Below are positions 41,576-51,909 of a stretch of DNA of 64,000 nucleotides, piece by piece. The stretch spans positions 1,240,001 through 1,304,000 of the forward strand of contig NZ_CP029188.1 in assembly GCF_003097515.1 (NCBI RefSeq), written 5' to 3'. How positions within the stretch are numbered: the first letter of the stretch is position 1; every line of letters begins with the position of its first letter. The notes under the pieces are model-generated. The model was not told the origin of the DNA. It searched no databases and worked only from the letters and a program-made list of their open reading frames with translations. Origin of the DNA: Streptomyces tirandamycinicus (lineage in GTDB: Bacteria > Actinomycetota > Actinomycetes > Streptomycetales > Streptomycetaceae). The position numbers were made by a program, and so were the translations under genes.

Positions 41576-42817
41576 ATGCCCTGCCCCCGTCTTCCCGAAG
41601 GGTTCGACGCCACCGACCCCGACCTGCTGGAGAGCCGCGTCCCCCACCCCGAGTTCGCCCGGCTGCGGCAGACGGCCCCCGTCTCGTGGTGCCCGCAGCC
41701 ACGCGGCGCCACCGGCTTCGACGACGGGGGCTACTGGGCGGTCACCCGCCACGCGGACGTCAAGTACGTCTCCACCCACCCCGAGCTGTACTCCTCCCGC
41801 GAGAACACCGCGATCATCCGCTTCAACGGGCACATCAGCCGCGACCAGATCGAGGCCCAGCGACTGATCATGCTCAACATGGACCCGCCCGAGCACACCC
41901 GGGTCCGGCAGATAGTGCAGCGCGGCTTCACCCCGCGCGCCATACGCAGCCTGGAGTCGGCACTGCGCGACCGCGCCCGGCGCATCGTCGAGGACGCGAG
42001 CGGCGACGCGGACGGCGGCTTCGACTTCGTCACCCGGATCGCCGTGGAACTCCCGCTCCAGGCCATCGCCGAACTCATCGGCGTACCGCAGGAGGACCGG
42101 GCCCGGATCTTCGACTGGTCGAACAAGATGGTGGCGTACGACGACCCGGAGTACGCGATCACGGAGGAGATCGGCGCCGAGGCCGCCATGGAGCTCATCG
42201 GCTACTCCATGAACCTGGCCGCCGCACGCAAGGAGTGCCCGGCCGGGGACATCGTCACCCGGCTCGTCGCGGCCGAGGACGAAGGCAACCTCTCCTCCGA
42301 CGAGTTCGGCCTCTTCGTACTGCTGCTGGCGGTGGCGGGCAACGAGACGACCCGCAACGCGATCAGCCACGGCATGCACGCCCTCCTCACCCACCCCGAC
42401 CAGTGGGAGCTCTACAAGCGGGAGCGCCCGGCGACCGCCGCCGACGAGATCGTCCGCTGGACCTCGCCCGTGGTCTCCTTCCAGCGGACCGCGACCCGGG
42501 ACACCGAACTCGGCGGCCGGAAGATCAGGAAGGGCGACAGGGTGGGGCTCTTCTACTCCTCCGCCAACCGCGACCCCGAGGTCTTCGAGAACCCCGAGGT
42601 CTTCGACATCACCCGCGACCCCAACCCGCACCTCGGCTTCGGCGGCGGGGGCCCGCACTTCTGCCTCGGCAAGTCGCTGGCCCTCAGGGAGATCGACCTC
42701 ATCTTCGGCGCCATCGCCGACACCTTGCCGGACCTGCGCCTGGCCGGCGACCCGCGCAGGCTGCGCGGGTCCTGGCTGAACGGGATCAAGGAGCTCCGGG
42801 TCAGCACCGGCGGATAG
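41576..42817 (+). CDS. Cytochrome P450 of the CYP125 (steroid C26/27-hydroxylase) type
   Basis: 413 residues from ATG 41576 (CTGGAG upstream; in-frame ATG 41432 gives a poorer N-terminus). P450 marks: I-helix LLAVAGNETTRNAISHG near residue 255, ADEIVRWTSPVVSFQRTA with ExxR, and heme loop FGGGGPHFCLGKSLALRE with Cys363. NTAIIRF, QRLIMLNMDPPEHTRVR and the FNGH segment match steroid 27-monooxygenases CYP125. Predicted to oxidise the terminal carbon of the sterol side chain before beta-oxidation, which the divergent thiolase would finish. No other steroid gene is in the window. Confidence 0.88.
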   Translation: MPCPRLPEGFDATDPDLLESRVPHPEFARLRQTAPVSWCPQPRGATGFDDGGYWAVTRHADVKYVSTHPELYSSRENTAIIRFNGHISRDQIEAQRLIMLNMDPPEHTRVRQIVQRGFTPRAIRSLESALRDRARRIVEDASGDADGGFDFVTRIAVELPLQAIAELIGVPQEDRARIFDWSNKMVAYDDPEYAITEEIGAEAAMELIGYSMNLAAARKECPAGDIVTRLVAAEDEGNLSSDEFGLFVLLLAVAGNETTRNAISHGMHALLTHPDQWELYKRERPATAADEIVRWTSPVVSFQRTATRDTELGGRKIRKGDRVGLFYSSANRDPEVFENPEVFDITRDPNPHLGFGGGGPHFCLGKSLALREIDLIFGAIADTLPDLRLAGDPRRLRGSWLNGIKELRVSTGG

Positions 42818-43154
42818 CCCGGAGACACGCGCCCCGGAGCGGTCACATGACGGACAGGGACCCGCGCCCGGGGTTCCTGCGCCGATTCGTGCGCCGGGGC
42901 CCATGCGCCCGGATTTGTGCGCCGGGGCCCATGCGCCGGGGTTCGTGCGCCCGGGCGCCGGTCCCCGGAGCGCATTCCCGCGGGCTTCGTTCTCGTGAGG
43001 GCCATGCGCCCGGGGCGCCGGTAAGCCCACCCGAGTCGCCGTCCGATTGCGGCGATCTTATGATGGATGATCCCTGTAACGGCCTTCATCCCGAAGAGCC
43101 GTTTCACCTCGTTCGACCGGAAACCACACGACCGGAAACCAGAGGTGGCCGCGG
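42818..43154 (+). repeat. Repeat-rich gap after CYP125
   Basis: GCGCCGGGGCCCAT and TGCGCCCGGG units recur five to six times at 42870-42985. AT-richer sequence (ATCTTATGATGGATGATC, near 43056) marks the likely promoter of the serine hydrolase, and TCGTTCGACCGGAAACC follows. No gene seen. Confidence 0.7.
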
Positions 43155-44378
43155 ATGATCCGTCTCAGAGTCGTGCCGGCGATCCTCGCCGCCCTGCTGC
43201 TGGTCGCCACCGGCCTGACCGGCGCACAGGCGCACACCGAGCGCCAGGAATTCGATCCCGCCCTGGTGGAGGCCCTCGACAAGGCCGTCGAGGACACCAT
43301 GGAGGAGGCCGGGATCCCCGGCGCGATCGTCGGCATCCGGATTCCCGGCCGCGGTACGTACGAGAAGGCCTTCGGCGTCGCCGACAAGTCGACCGGCACG
43401 CCCATGAAGACCGATCTGCACATGCGGATCGGCAGCGTCACCAAGACCTTCACCATCACCGGCCTGCTGCAACTGGTCGACCAGGGCCGGGTCGGGCTCG
43501 ACGACCCGGTCGGGAAGTACGTCGAGGGCGTACCGGCGGGTAACCGCATCACCCTGCGCCAGCTCGCCGAGATGCGCAGTGGTCTGTTCAACTACTCCGA
43601 GGACGAGAAGTGGGAGAAGTCCCTCCTGGCCGATCCCCAGCAGACGTTCGCCCCTCGGCAGCTCCTCGACTACGCGTTCGCGCACCCGCTGAACTTCCCG
43701 CCCGGCAGCAAGTGGGAGTACAGCAACACCAACACCATCCTGCTGGGGCTGGTGATCGAGAAGGTCACCGGGCAGCGGCTCGAGGACTACCTCCGGCAGC
43801 GCGTCTACGCCCCGCTGCGGCTCGGCCAGACCTCGTTCCCGACGGACGACGCGATGCCCGAGCCGTACGCCCACGGCTACACCCCTTACACCAAGTCCGG
43901 CGCCGCCACGGCCACTCCGTCCGGCGGCACGGTCGACGCCACCAACTGGAACCCGTCCTGGGCCTGGGCGGCCGGCGCCATGATCTCCGACCTCGGCGAC
44001 CTGAACACCTGGGTACCCGCCCTGGCCGACGGCCGGCTCCTCGACCCCGCCACCCAGAAGGAGCGCCTGAAGTTCGGCCCGACGGGCATTCCCGAGGTCC
44101 AGTACGGCCTCGGCATCATGCGGGTGGGCAACTGGATCGGCCACAACGGGGAGCTGCCGGGCTATGAGACGCTCGCCGTGCAACTGCCCTCCCAGCGCGC
44201 CACGCTGGTGATCCTGGTCAACTCCGACACCGACTTCCGCGGCCAGTCACTGAGCACGCTGCTGGGGCGCGCCGTCACCGAGGTCGTGACCCCGCGCAAC
44301 GTGTTCGACCTGCCGACCGCGCCGCAGTCCGAGAAGACCAGCCCGCCGCCGTCCCCGACGGCGTCACCGACGCCCTAG
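43155..44378 (+). CDS. Secreted serine hydrolase (class C beta-lactamase/DD-peptidase fold)
   Basis: 407 residues. Signal peptide MIRLRVVPAILAALLLVATG cut near residue 26. Active-site motifs are complete: SVTK (Ser94-Lys97) in RIGSVTKTFT, YSN at 189-191 in WEYSNTN, and HNG in WIGHNGELPG. Probably a D-alanyl-D-alanine carboxypeptidase, esterase or beta-lactamase-like enzyme acting outside the membrane. A Ser/Pro/Thr tail of ~20 residues ends the protein without an anchor. ATG 43155 has AGAGGTGG upstream. Confidence 0.9.
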   Translation: MIRLRVVPAILAALLLVATGLTGAQAHTERQEFDPALVEALDKAVEDTMEEAGIPGAIVGIRIPGRGTYEKAFGVADKSTGTPMKTDLHMRIGSVTKTFTITGLLQLVDQGRVGLDDPVGKYVEGVPAGNRITLRQLAEMRSGLFNYSEDEKWEKSLLADPQQTFAPRQLLDYAFAHPLNFPPGSKWEYSNTNTILLGLVIEKVTGQRLEDYLRQRVYAPLRLGQTSFPTDDAMPEPYAHGYTPYTKSGAATATPSGGTVDATNWNPSWAWAAGAMISDLGDLNTWVPALADGRLLDPATQKERLKFGPTGIPEVQYGLGIMRVGNWIGHNGELPGYETLAVQLPSQRATLVILVNSDTDFRGQSLSTLLGRAVTEVVTPRNVFDLPTAPQSEKTSPPPSPTASPTP

Positions 44379-44509
44379 CGTCCGGGAAGGCGCGGGCGGC
44401 CCCGCGGCACCGCCGGCACGGGGCGCGCGGCGGCCCCGGGGCGGCACCGACCGCACCGGTTCCGGGCGCGATGCCGACCCCGGCCTGGCGGGTGCCGGGG
44501 GCTATGCCC

Positions 44510-44845
44510 TCAGAGCGTCCGCACGAAGGCGGAGAACGCGCCGGCAGGGAAGTGCAGCACGTCCCCCGCCGGGACCTTGGAGTCGCGCACGGCGACGAGT
44601 TGCGGGGTCTCGGCGATCTCGACGCAGTCGCCTCCATGGTCGCCGCTGTGACGGGACGTGCGCCATACGGCACCGGCGAGCGGGGCGCACGCGACGCAAT
44701 CGCCGCCCTGGTCACCGCTGTAGCTGGACGTACGCCACACGGCGCCGCCGAGCGGCAAGCACTCGACGCAATCGCCGCCCTGGTCGCTGCTGTAGCTGGA
44801 CGTACGCCAGCGGGCACCGGTCGGATCAGAGCTGCTGCTCCCCAT
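44510..44845 (-). CDS. DUF397 protein with three motif copies
   Basis: 111 residues. Three successive copies of the DUF397 N-terminal motif: WRTSSYSSDQGGDCVECLPL, WRTSSYSGDQGGDCVACAPL and WRTSRHSGDHGGDCVEIAET, then the closing VAVRDSKVPAGD and FPAGAFSAFVRTL. The first two copies are nearly identical at DNA level (about 24 codons), indicating recent duplication. The start lies inside the end of the XRE gene. Confidence 0.9.
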   Translation of the reverse strand: MGSSSSDPTGARWRTSSYSSDQGGDCVECLPLGGAVWRTSSYSGDQGGDCVACAPLAGAVWRTSRHSGDHGGDCVEIAETPQLVAVRDSKVPAGDVLHFPAGAFSAFVRTL

Positions 44846-45674
44846 AGCGTTCCTCCATCGTGCGCCGGATGAGGTCCGTCGAGTCCGTGAGGGACAGCGC
44901 GGCGGCCTGGAGGTGATCGTAACGGAGTGAACAGTCCCTGACCGTGGCCGGGTTGGCCGTCGGATGGCCCTTCCCATATCCCTCGGTGTAGACGATGGCC
45001 GGGTCGCTCCCGAAGCGGTAGAGGTTGAACGAGCCTGTCAGTCCCGCGTGGGCCCCGGCCCGGAACGGCAGGATCTGGACGTTCACCCGGAGGTCGTCGG
45101 CGAAGGACAGCAACCGCGCCAGTTGCTCGCGCATCACCGCGGGCCCGCCGATCGACTGGCGCAGGGCCGCCTCCCCGAGGATCGCCCAGAGCACCGGCGG
45201 CTCCTCCTTGCCGAGGATGCGCTGCCGCGCCAGCCGGACGGCCGTACGGTCGTCCAGATTCCCCCGGTCCACGGCCCCGAGCACCGCCCGCGCGTACGAC
45301 GGCGACTGGAGCAGCCCGTGCACCATATGGGTCTGGAAGGTGCAGATCTCCGTCGCCCGCGCCTCCAACTCCGCCACCTGTTGGAACCACGCGGGCAACT
45401 GGCTGCGCAGCACCAGCCCCAGCAGCCGGGTCAGCAGCCCGTCCGTCCCCAGCGCCGCGTCCGTGCGCTCGCTGAACTCCTGCGTCGGCAGCTTCCGCGC
45501 CGTCTCGATCTGCCCCACCAGCGAGCCGGTGTAGTTGATGACGGCGCCCAGTTGCTTCTGGGTGAGCCCCGCCGCCTCGCGGTAGCGGCGGAGTTCGTAG
45601 CCGTAGTAGTCGAGCGGCGAGGCGCCCGGGTCGAGGACGTTGACATGCGTCACGGCGTGCTCCCTCGTACTCAA
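44826..45674 (-). CDS. XRE-family regulator with DUF5753 domain (WhiJ type)
   Basis: 282 residues: helix-turn-helix YELRRYREAAGLTQKQLGAVINYTGSLVGQIETARKLP (about 27-64), then DUF5753 with FQTHMVHGLLQSPSYARAVL, ARQRILGKEEPP, ALRQSIGGPAVMREQLARLLSFADDLRVNVQILPF and FNLYRFG. Middle member of the ATPase-XRE-DUF397 trio known from WhiJ and AbaA-like loci. Divergent from the ATPase gene. Confidence 0.92.
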   Translation of the reverse strand: MSTREHAVTHVNVLDPGASPLDYYGYELRRYREAAGLTQKQLGAVINYTGSLVGQIETARKLPTQEFSERTDAALGTDGLLTRLLGLVLRSQLPAWFQQVAELEARATEICTFQTHMVHGLLQSPSYARAVLGAVDRGNLDDRTAVRLARQRILGKEEPPVLWAILGEAALRQSIGGPAVMREQLARLLSFADDLRVNVQILPFRAGAHAGLTGSFNLYRFGSDPAIVYTEGYGKGHPTANPATVRDCSLRYDHLQAAALSLTDSTDLIRRTMEERYGEQQL

Positions 45675-45745
45675 CTCCGCCCACTGCCGGACGGGTTGTA
45701 TTCAGGCCATGGCAGAGCGTAGCCGTCCGGTCCCACCCTCGTAGC

Positions 45746-46219
45746 GTGATCGACGACATCGCCCCCGCCCCGGGGCCCGCCTCCCAGTACGGCATGCGCT
45801 TCACCGTCGGGGACCACTCGGCCCGCCATGTGCGCCGCATCCTCCGCCACTACCTCGCCCTGTGGGGCCTGCCGGAACTGGCCGACGACGCCTCACTCGC
45901 CCTGACCGAACTGCTCGGCAACGTCCACGACCACGTCCCCGGCCGCCGCTGCGGGCTGCTCGTCGAGCGCGGCCCGTCCGGTCTCCGGGTGGAGGTCAGG
46001 GACGAGTGCCCCGCGCTGCCCGTGCTGCGCCGGGCCGCGCCCGGCGAGGAGTCGGGACGGGGACTGGCGCTACTGGACGCGGTGGTGCACAAGTGGGGCG
46101 TGTCGCGTACGGGCGGAACCGGCAAGACCGTCTGGTTCGAGTGCCGCGCCCCGGACGCCGGGCCCGGCGTCGCGCCGCCGGCGCCCCTTGGACGGCCGGC
46201 ACCCGGGCAGGCCCGCTGA
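45746..46219 (+). CDS. HATPase_c protein, anti-sigma-factor-kinase-like
   Basis: 157 residues with a GHKL ATP-binding fold: N-box ALTELLGNVHDHVPG (Glu...Asn), LRVEVRDECPALP (Asp of the G1 box), and GRGLALLDAVVHKWGVSRTGGTGKTVWFE. These RsbW-like kinases are one component of WhiJ/AbaA-type trios in Streptomyces. The catalytic Asn is followed by Val-His rather than Ala, and the protein has a Pro/Ala-rich tail. GTG 45746. Confidence 0.9.
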   Translation: MIDDIAPAPGPASQYGMRFTVGDHSARHVRRILRHYLALWGLPELADDASLALTELLGNVHDHVPGRRCGLLVERGPSGLRVEVRDECPALPVLRRAAPGEESGRGLALLDAVVHKWGVSRTGGTGKTVWFECRAPDAGPGVAPPAPLGRPAPGQAR

Positions 46220-46544
46220 GGGGTTCCGGGGAGGGGCCCGTACCGCGTCCGCGGACAGGCACCCGGGGACAGGCACCCGCGGACAGGCAGCCGCGCACTG
46301 ATGGCCGCGGCCGAATGGCGCGGCGGCCCCGGGCGGGGGATGCTGGCTGGACGCGGCGATCCACCCGGGAAGGCGCCCTATCGGCGTCTTCCCGGGCCCG
46401 ACCGAGGCCCCGGACCGAGACGCCTGACCGTGCGGCCCGGGACCGTACGGCAGGGGACCGTACGGCACGGGGCGGTGGGGAGCCGCAGGCCGAAAGGCAT
46501 TCCGCCGTCCGGCCGGGAGTTCGGGCGTGGGATACGTTGCCCGT
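46220..46544 (+). repeat. Repeat-rich gap before the O-methyltransferase
   Basis: GGACAGGCACCCGCG is repeated three times at 46251-46296, and GGACCGTACGGCA-type units occur at 46438-46470. No gene or clear promoter seen in the 325 bases. Confidence 0.75.
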
Positions 46545-47213
46545 ATGTCTGAACAGCAATGGAACGCCGTCGACGCCTACTTCACCGACCTGCTGGTGCC
46601 CGAGGACGACGCGCTGAAGGCCGCGGTCGCCGCGAGCGACGCGGCCGGGTTGCCGCAGATCGCCGTCGCGCCCAACCAGGGGAAGCTGCTGCACCTGCTG
46701 GCCCTCACCCAGGGCGCGACGAGGATCCTCGAGATCGGCACGCTCGGCGGCTACAGCACCATCTGGCTCGGCCGGGCCCTGCCCGCCGACGGACGGCTGG
46801 TCTCCCTCGAGTACAGCGCCGAGCACGCGGACGTGGCCCGCGCCAACCTCGCCCGCGCGGGGCTCGACAAGAACGCGGAGGTACGGGTCGGTCCCGCCCT
46901 CGACAGCCTGGCCGCGCTGGAGTCCGAGGGCACGGCCCCGTTCGACTTCTTCTTCATCGACGCCGACAAGGCCAACAACCCCCACTACGTGGAGTGGGCG
47001 CTGAAGCTGTCCCGGCCGGGGAGCGTCATCGTCGTCGACAACGTCGTACGCGGCGGCTCGGTCCTCGACGCGACCAGCGAGGACCCCGCCGTCGTGGGCA
47101 CCCGCCGGATGTTCGAGGTGATCTCGACCCACCCGCGGCTCACCGCGACCGCCTTCCAGACGGTGGGCGCGCGGGGGTACGACGGTCTTCTGCTGGCCCG
47201 CGTCACGGGCTGA
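46545..47213 (+). CDS. SAM-dependent O-methyltransferase
   Basis: 222 residues of the caffeoyl-CoA/catechol O-methyltransferase family: SAM loop RILEIGTLGGYSTIWLGRAL (about 62-81), VSLEYSAEHADVARANL, DFFFIDADKANNPHYVEWAL with metal-binding Asp, and VIVVDNVVRGG. Usually Mg-dependent methylation of a catechol-type hydroxyl; substrate unknown. ATG 46545. It stands alone, 131 bases before the monooxygenase-domain gene. Confidence 0.92.
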   Translation: MSEQQWNAVDAYFTDLLVPEDDALKAAVAASDAAGLPQIAVAPNQGKLLHLLALTQGATRILEIGTLGGYSTIWLGRALPADGRLVSLEYSAEHADVARANLARAGLDKNAEVRVGPALDSLAALESEGTAPFDFFFIDADKANNPHYVEWALKLSRPGSVIVVDNVVRGGSVLDATSEDPAVVGTRRMFEVISTHPRLTATAFQTVGARGYDGLLLARVTG

Positions 47214-47344
47214 ACGGCCCGGCGTCGCCACGGGTGGGGGCACGACCCGTACGTGCCTCCCGGGCGGGTGCCGGCAGGACGCGCGCCCGCCGCCCCGCCG
47301 GGTCGGGGCCGCGGGCGACTCGCGCCGCGCCTATCCTGCACCTC

Positions 47345-47689
47345 ATGAGCGTCGTGAAGATCAATGTGCTGACCGTCCCCGCCGCGCAGCGGGAGTCCCT
47401 GGAGCAGCGGTTCGCCGCGCGTGCGGGGGCCGTGGAGTCCTCGGACGGCTTCGAGTGGTTCGAGCTGCTCCGCCCGCTGGAGGGCACCGACGACTACCTC
47501 GTCTACACCCGCTGGCGCAGCGAGGAGGACTTCCAGAACTGGATGTCCGGCCCGATGCAGGCCGCCCACCGGGGCGAGGGCGGCGGGAGCGGCGGGAGCG
47601 GCGAAGGTGAACGCCCGAAGCCCGCGGCGACGGGTTCGACCCTGTGGTCCTTCGAGGTGGTCCAGCAGGCATCGCCGAAGCAGGGCTGA
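47345..47689 (+). CDS. Antibiotic biosynthesis monooxygenase (ABM)-domain protein
   Basis: 114 residues with the dimeric alpha/beta ABM fold: KINVLTVPAAQRESLEQRFAARAGAVESSDGFEWFELLRP, YLVYTRWRSEEDFQNWMSGP, then a Gly/Ser loop and LWSFEVVQQ. Related proteins degrade heme (IsdG/HmoB/MhuD) or oxidise polycyclic substrates. The Asn-Trp of FQNWM resembles heme-oxygenase-type members; function not decided. Confidence 0.85.
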   Translation: MSVVKINVLTVPAAQRESLEQRFAARAGAVESSDGFEWFELLRPLEGTDDYLVYTRWRSEEDFQNWMSGPMQAAHRGEGGGSGGSGEGERPKPAATGSTLWSFEVVQQASPKQG

Positions 47690-47702
47690 CCGGCGGGCAG
47701 CC

Positions 47703-47758
47703 GACCGCACCGGCACCTCCGGCCTCCACGGCGGCAGGGAGGGTCGGCCGGTGCGGTC
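47703..47758. terminator. Bidirectional hairpin between the ABM and serpin genes
   Basis: GACCGCACCGGC (47703-47714) and GCCGGTGCGGTC (47747-47758) are perfectly complementary over 12 bp with a 32-base loop, filling the gap between two convergent genes. Confidence 0.8.
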
Positions 47759-47759
47759 G

Positions 47760-48929
47760 TCACTCCCCCGGCGCCGGGCCGCCCGCCGGGGCGGTCGACT
47801 GCCAGGCGGCGAAGAGCGGGAGCCGCCCGGAGGCGTCGAGTACGACGATACCGAAGGGGCGGTCGTAGGCGAGGCGGAGGGCCCGGACCGGGCGGGGGGC
47901 GCCGCCCGCGCGGGTGAGGACCGCCGTCGCGGCCGCCGCCTCCACGCCGAGTTCCGCGACCTTGAGTACGGCCTCCTGGACGACCATCGAGATCGCCAGC
48001 GGCTCGGGTGACAGTCCGGAGAAGTCGGCGAGCGCGGTGGTGGCCTGCCGTACGCCCAGAGCGGGCAGTTGGGGCGTCACGTCCGTCGTCGTCCGCAGGG
48101 CGAGGCGGGGCACGGCGAGGTCGACGGCCTCCGCTCCGACGGGCGTACACGTCTCATGGGGCGCCCAGGCCGCGGGCAGCACCTCCGCGGGGCCGGCGCC
48201 CGGCGCACCGAGGACGAGGCGGACCACCGCGCCCGAACCACCTTCGCAGCGCAGCTGGGCGACCTGCGCCCGGCCCGCGGTCCACGCGTCGCCGGGGGCC
48301 AGCCGCCGGTGCATGGTCGGCACCCGGTGCACGGTCCCCGAGGCGTCCGTGAACGGCGCGGGCACGGTCAGGTGGCCCGGGAAGGGCGTCTCCCAACGAG
48401 CTTTCAGCGCGAGGACGTTGACCAGGGCGAGCAGCGTGTCCGGGGGGACGGGGACCGGTAGCCCTCCGATCAGCCCGCCGGTCGCCTCCCTCACCCAGGC
48501 GTCGATGTCGTCCTGCCCGTCGCCGAGACGGCCGAACCCGACGCCGGGCAGTGCCTCACGGTAGGTGCGGTGGACCGGGACCTTGCTCCACACGCGGGTC
48601 GCGACGGCCAGCGCGTCCGTTCCGTCGAGTTCCCGGGCCATGGAGGTGACGGCCCGGGCCGCGTCGTCCCCGGCCGCGCCGAGCAGCGCCCGGAGTTCCT
48701 CGGCGGTACCGCCGCGTGCGCCCGCCGCCACGGCACCGAGCGCGAGCCACAGCCCGGCGGGCGAGCAGACGAAGTCGCCCTCCCCGGCGAACTCCCGCAG
48801 CCACCGCTCCCCGACGGCCCGGACGGCCCGGACGGCCTGGACGGCTTCCTTGTGTCCGGGGTACGGGCCCGGCCGGGGCGTCGTCCCGGGTGTCGCGTCC
48901 ACTCGTTCCGTCCCCGCCGTGCCGTCCAC
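47760..48929 (-). CDS. Serpin-family protease inhibitor homologue
   Basis: 389 residues with serpin landmarks: DFVCSPAGLWLALGAVAAGARGGTAEELRALLG (helix A/D region, the SP...GA.G.T..E pattern), LALVNVLALKARWETPF (NxxxFKxxW-like strand), VPTMHRR, hinge ELGVEAAAATA (about 326-336; Gly at P15, Ala at P12-P9), and closing YDRPFGIVVLDASGRLPLFAAW. The hinge fits inhibitory serpins, with Val rather than Thr/Ser at P14. The P1 residue falls near Gly-Gly after LTRA, so the target protease is unclear. No signal peptide, so it should act in the cytosol. GTG 48929. Confidence 0.88.
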   Translation of the reverse strand: MDGTAGTERVDATPGTTPRPGPYPGHKEAVQAVRAVRAVGERWLREFAGEGDFVCSPAGLWLALGAVAAGARGGTAEELRALLGAAGDDAARAVTSMARELDGTDALAVATRVWSKVPVHRTYREALPGVGFGRLGDGQDDIDAWVREATGGLIGGLPVPVPPDTLLALVNVLALKARWETPFPGHLTVPAPFTDASGTVHRVPTMHRRLAPGDAWTAGRAQVAQLRCEGGSGAVVRLVLGAPGAGPAEVLPAAWAPHETCTPVGAEAVDLAVPRLALRTTTDVTPQLPALGVRQATTALADFSGLSPEPLAISMVVQEAVLKVAELGVEAAAATAVLTRAGGAPRPVRALRLAYDRPFGIVVLDASGRLPLFAAWQSTAPAGGPAPGE

Positions 48930-49064
48930 CGCAACCGCCCCCCGTCACCCGCGTCTTCCGCGTCATTTCGCGTCTTGCCGCGTCTTTCCGCTTCCGGGTG
49001 CAGTGTGCCAGGGGGCGGCCGGGGTCGCACCGAGGTGCGGCTCACCGAGGAGGAGCGGTGTGCC

Positions 49065-51781
<2,717 letters not shown>

Positions 51782-51789
51782 GCCGCTCC

Positions 51790-51862
51790 CGCACCCAGCG
51801 GTCGCGGTCCCGCTCCCGGCCCCGGTCCCAGTCCCGCTCCCGGTCCCGGTCCCGGGGTCTCC
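51790..51862. repeat. CGGTCCCGCTCC hexamer-type repeats
   Basis: Between the convergent GNAT and exporter genes, GGTCCC and GCTCCC hexamers alternate about ten times. No gene seen; no clean terminator hairpin. Confidence 0.85.
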
Positions 51863-51909
51863 GCCCGGCCCGGGGTCCGCTCCGCGCGGCCGGCCGGGTT
51901 CCGGTTCCC

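Noticed and set aside
42847..43158. A small gene after CYP125
   Set aside because: The open frame is made of repeated GCGCCCGGGG-type sequence, has no family resemblance and runs into the serine hydrolase start.
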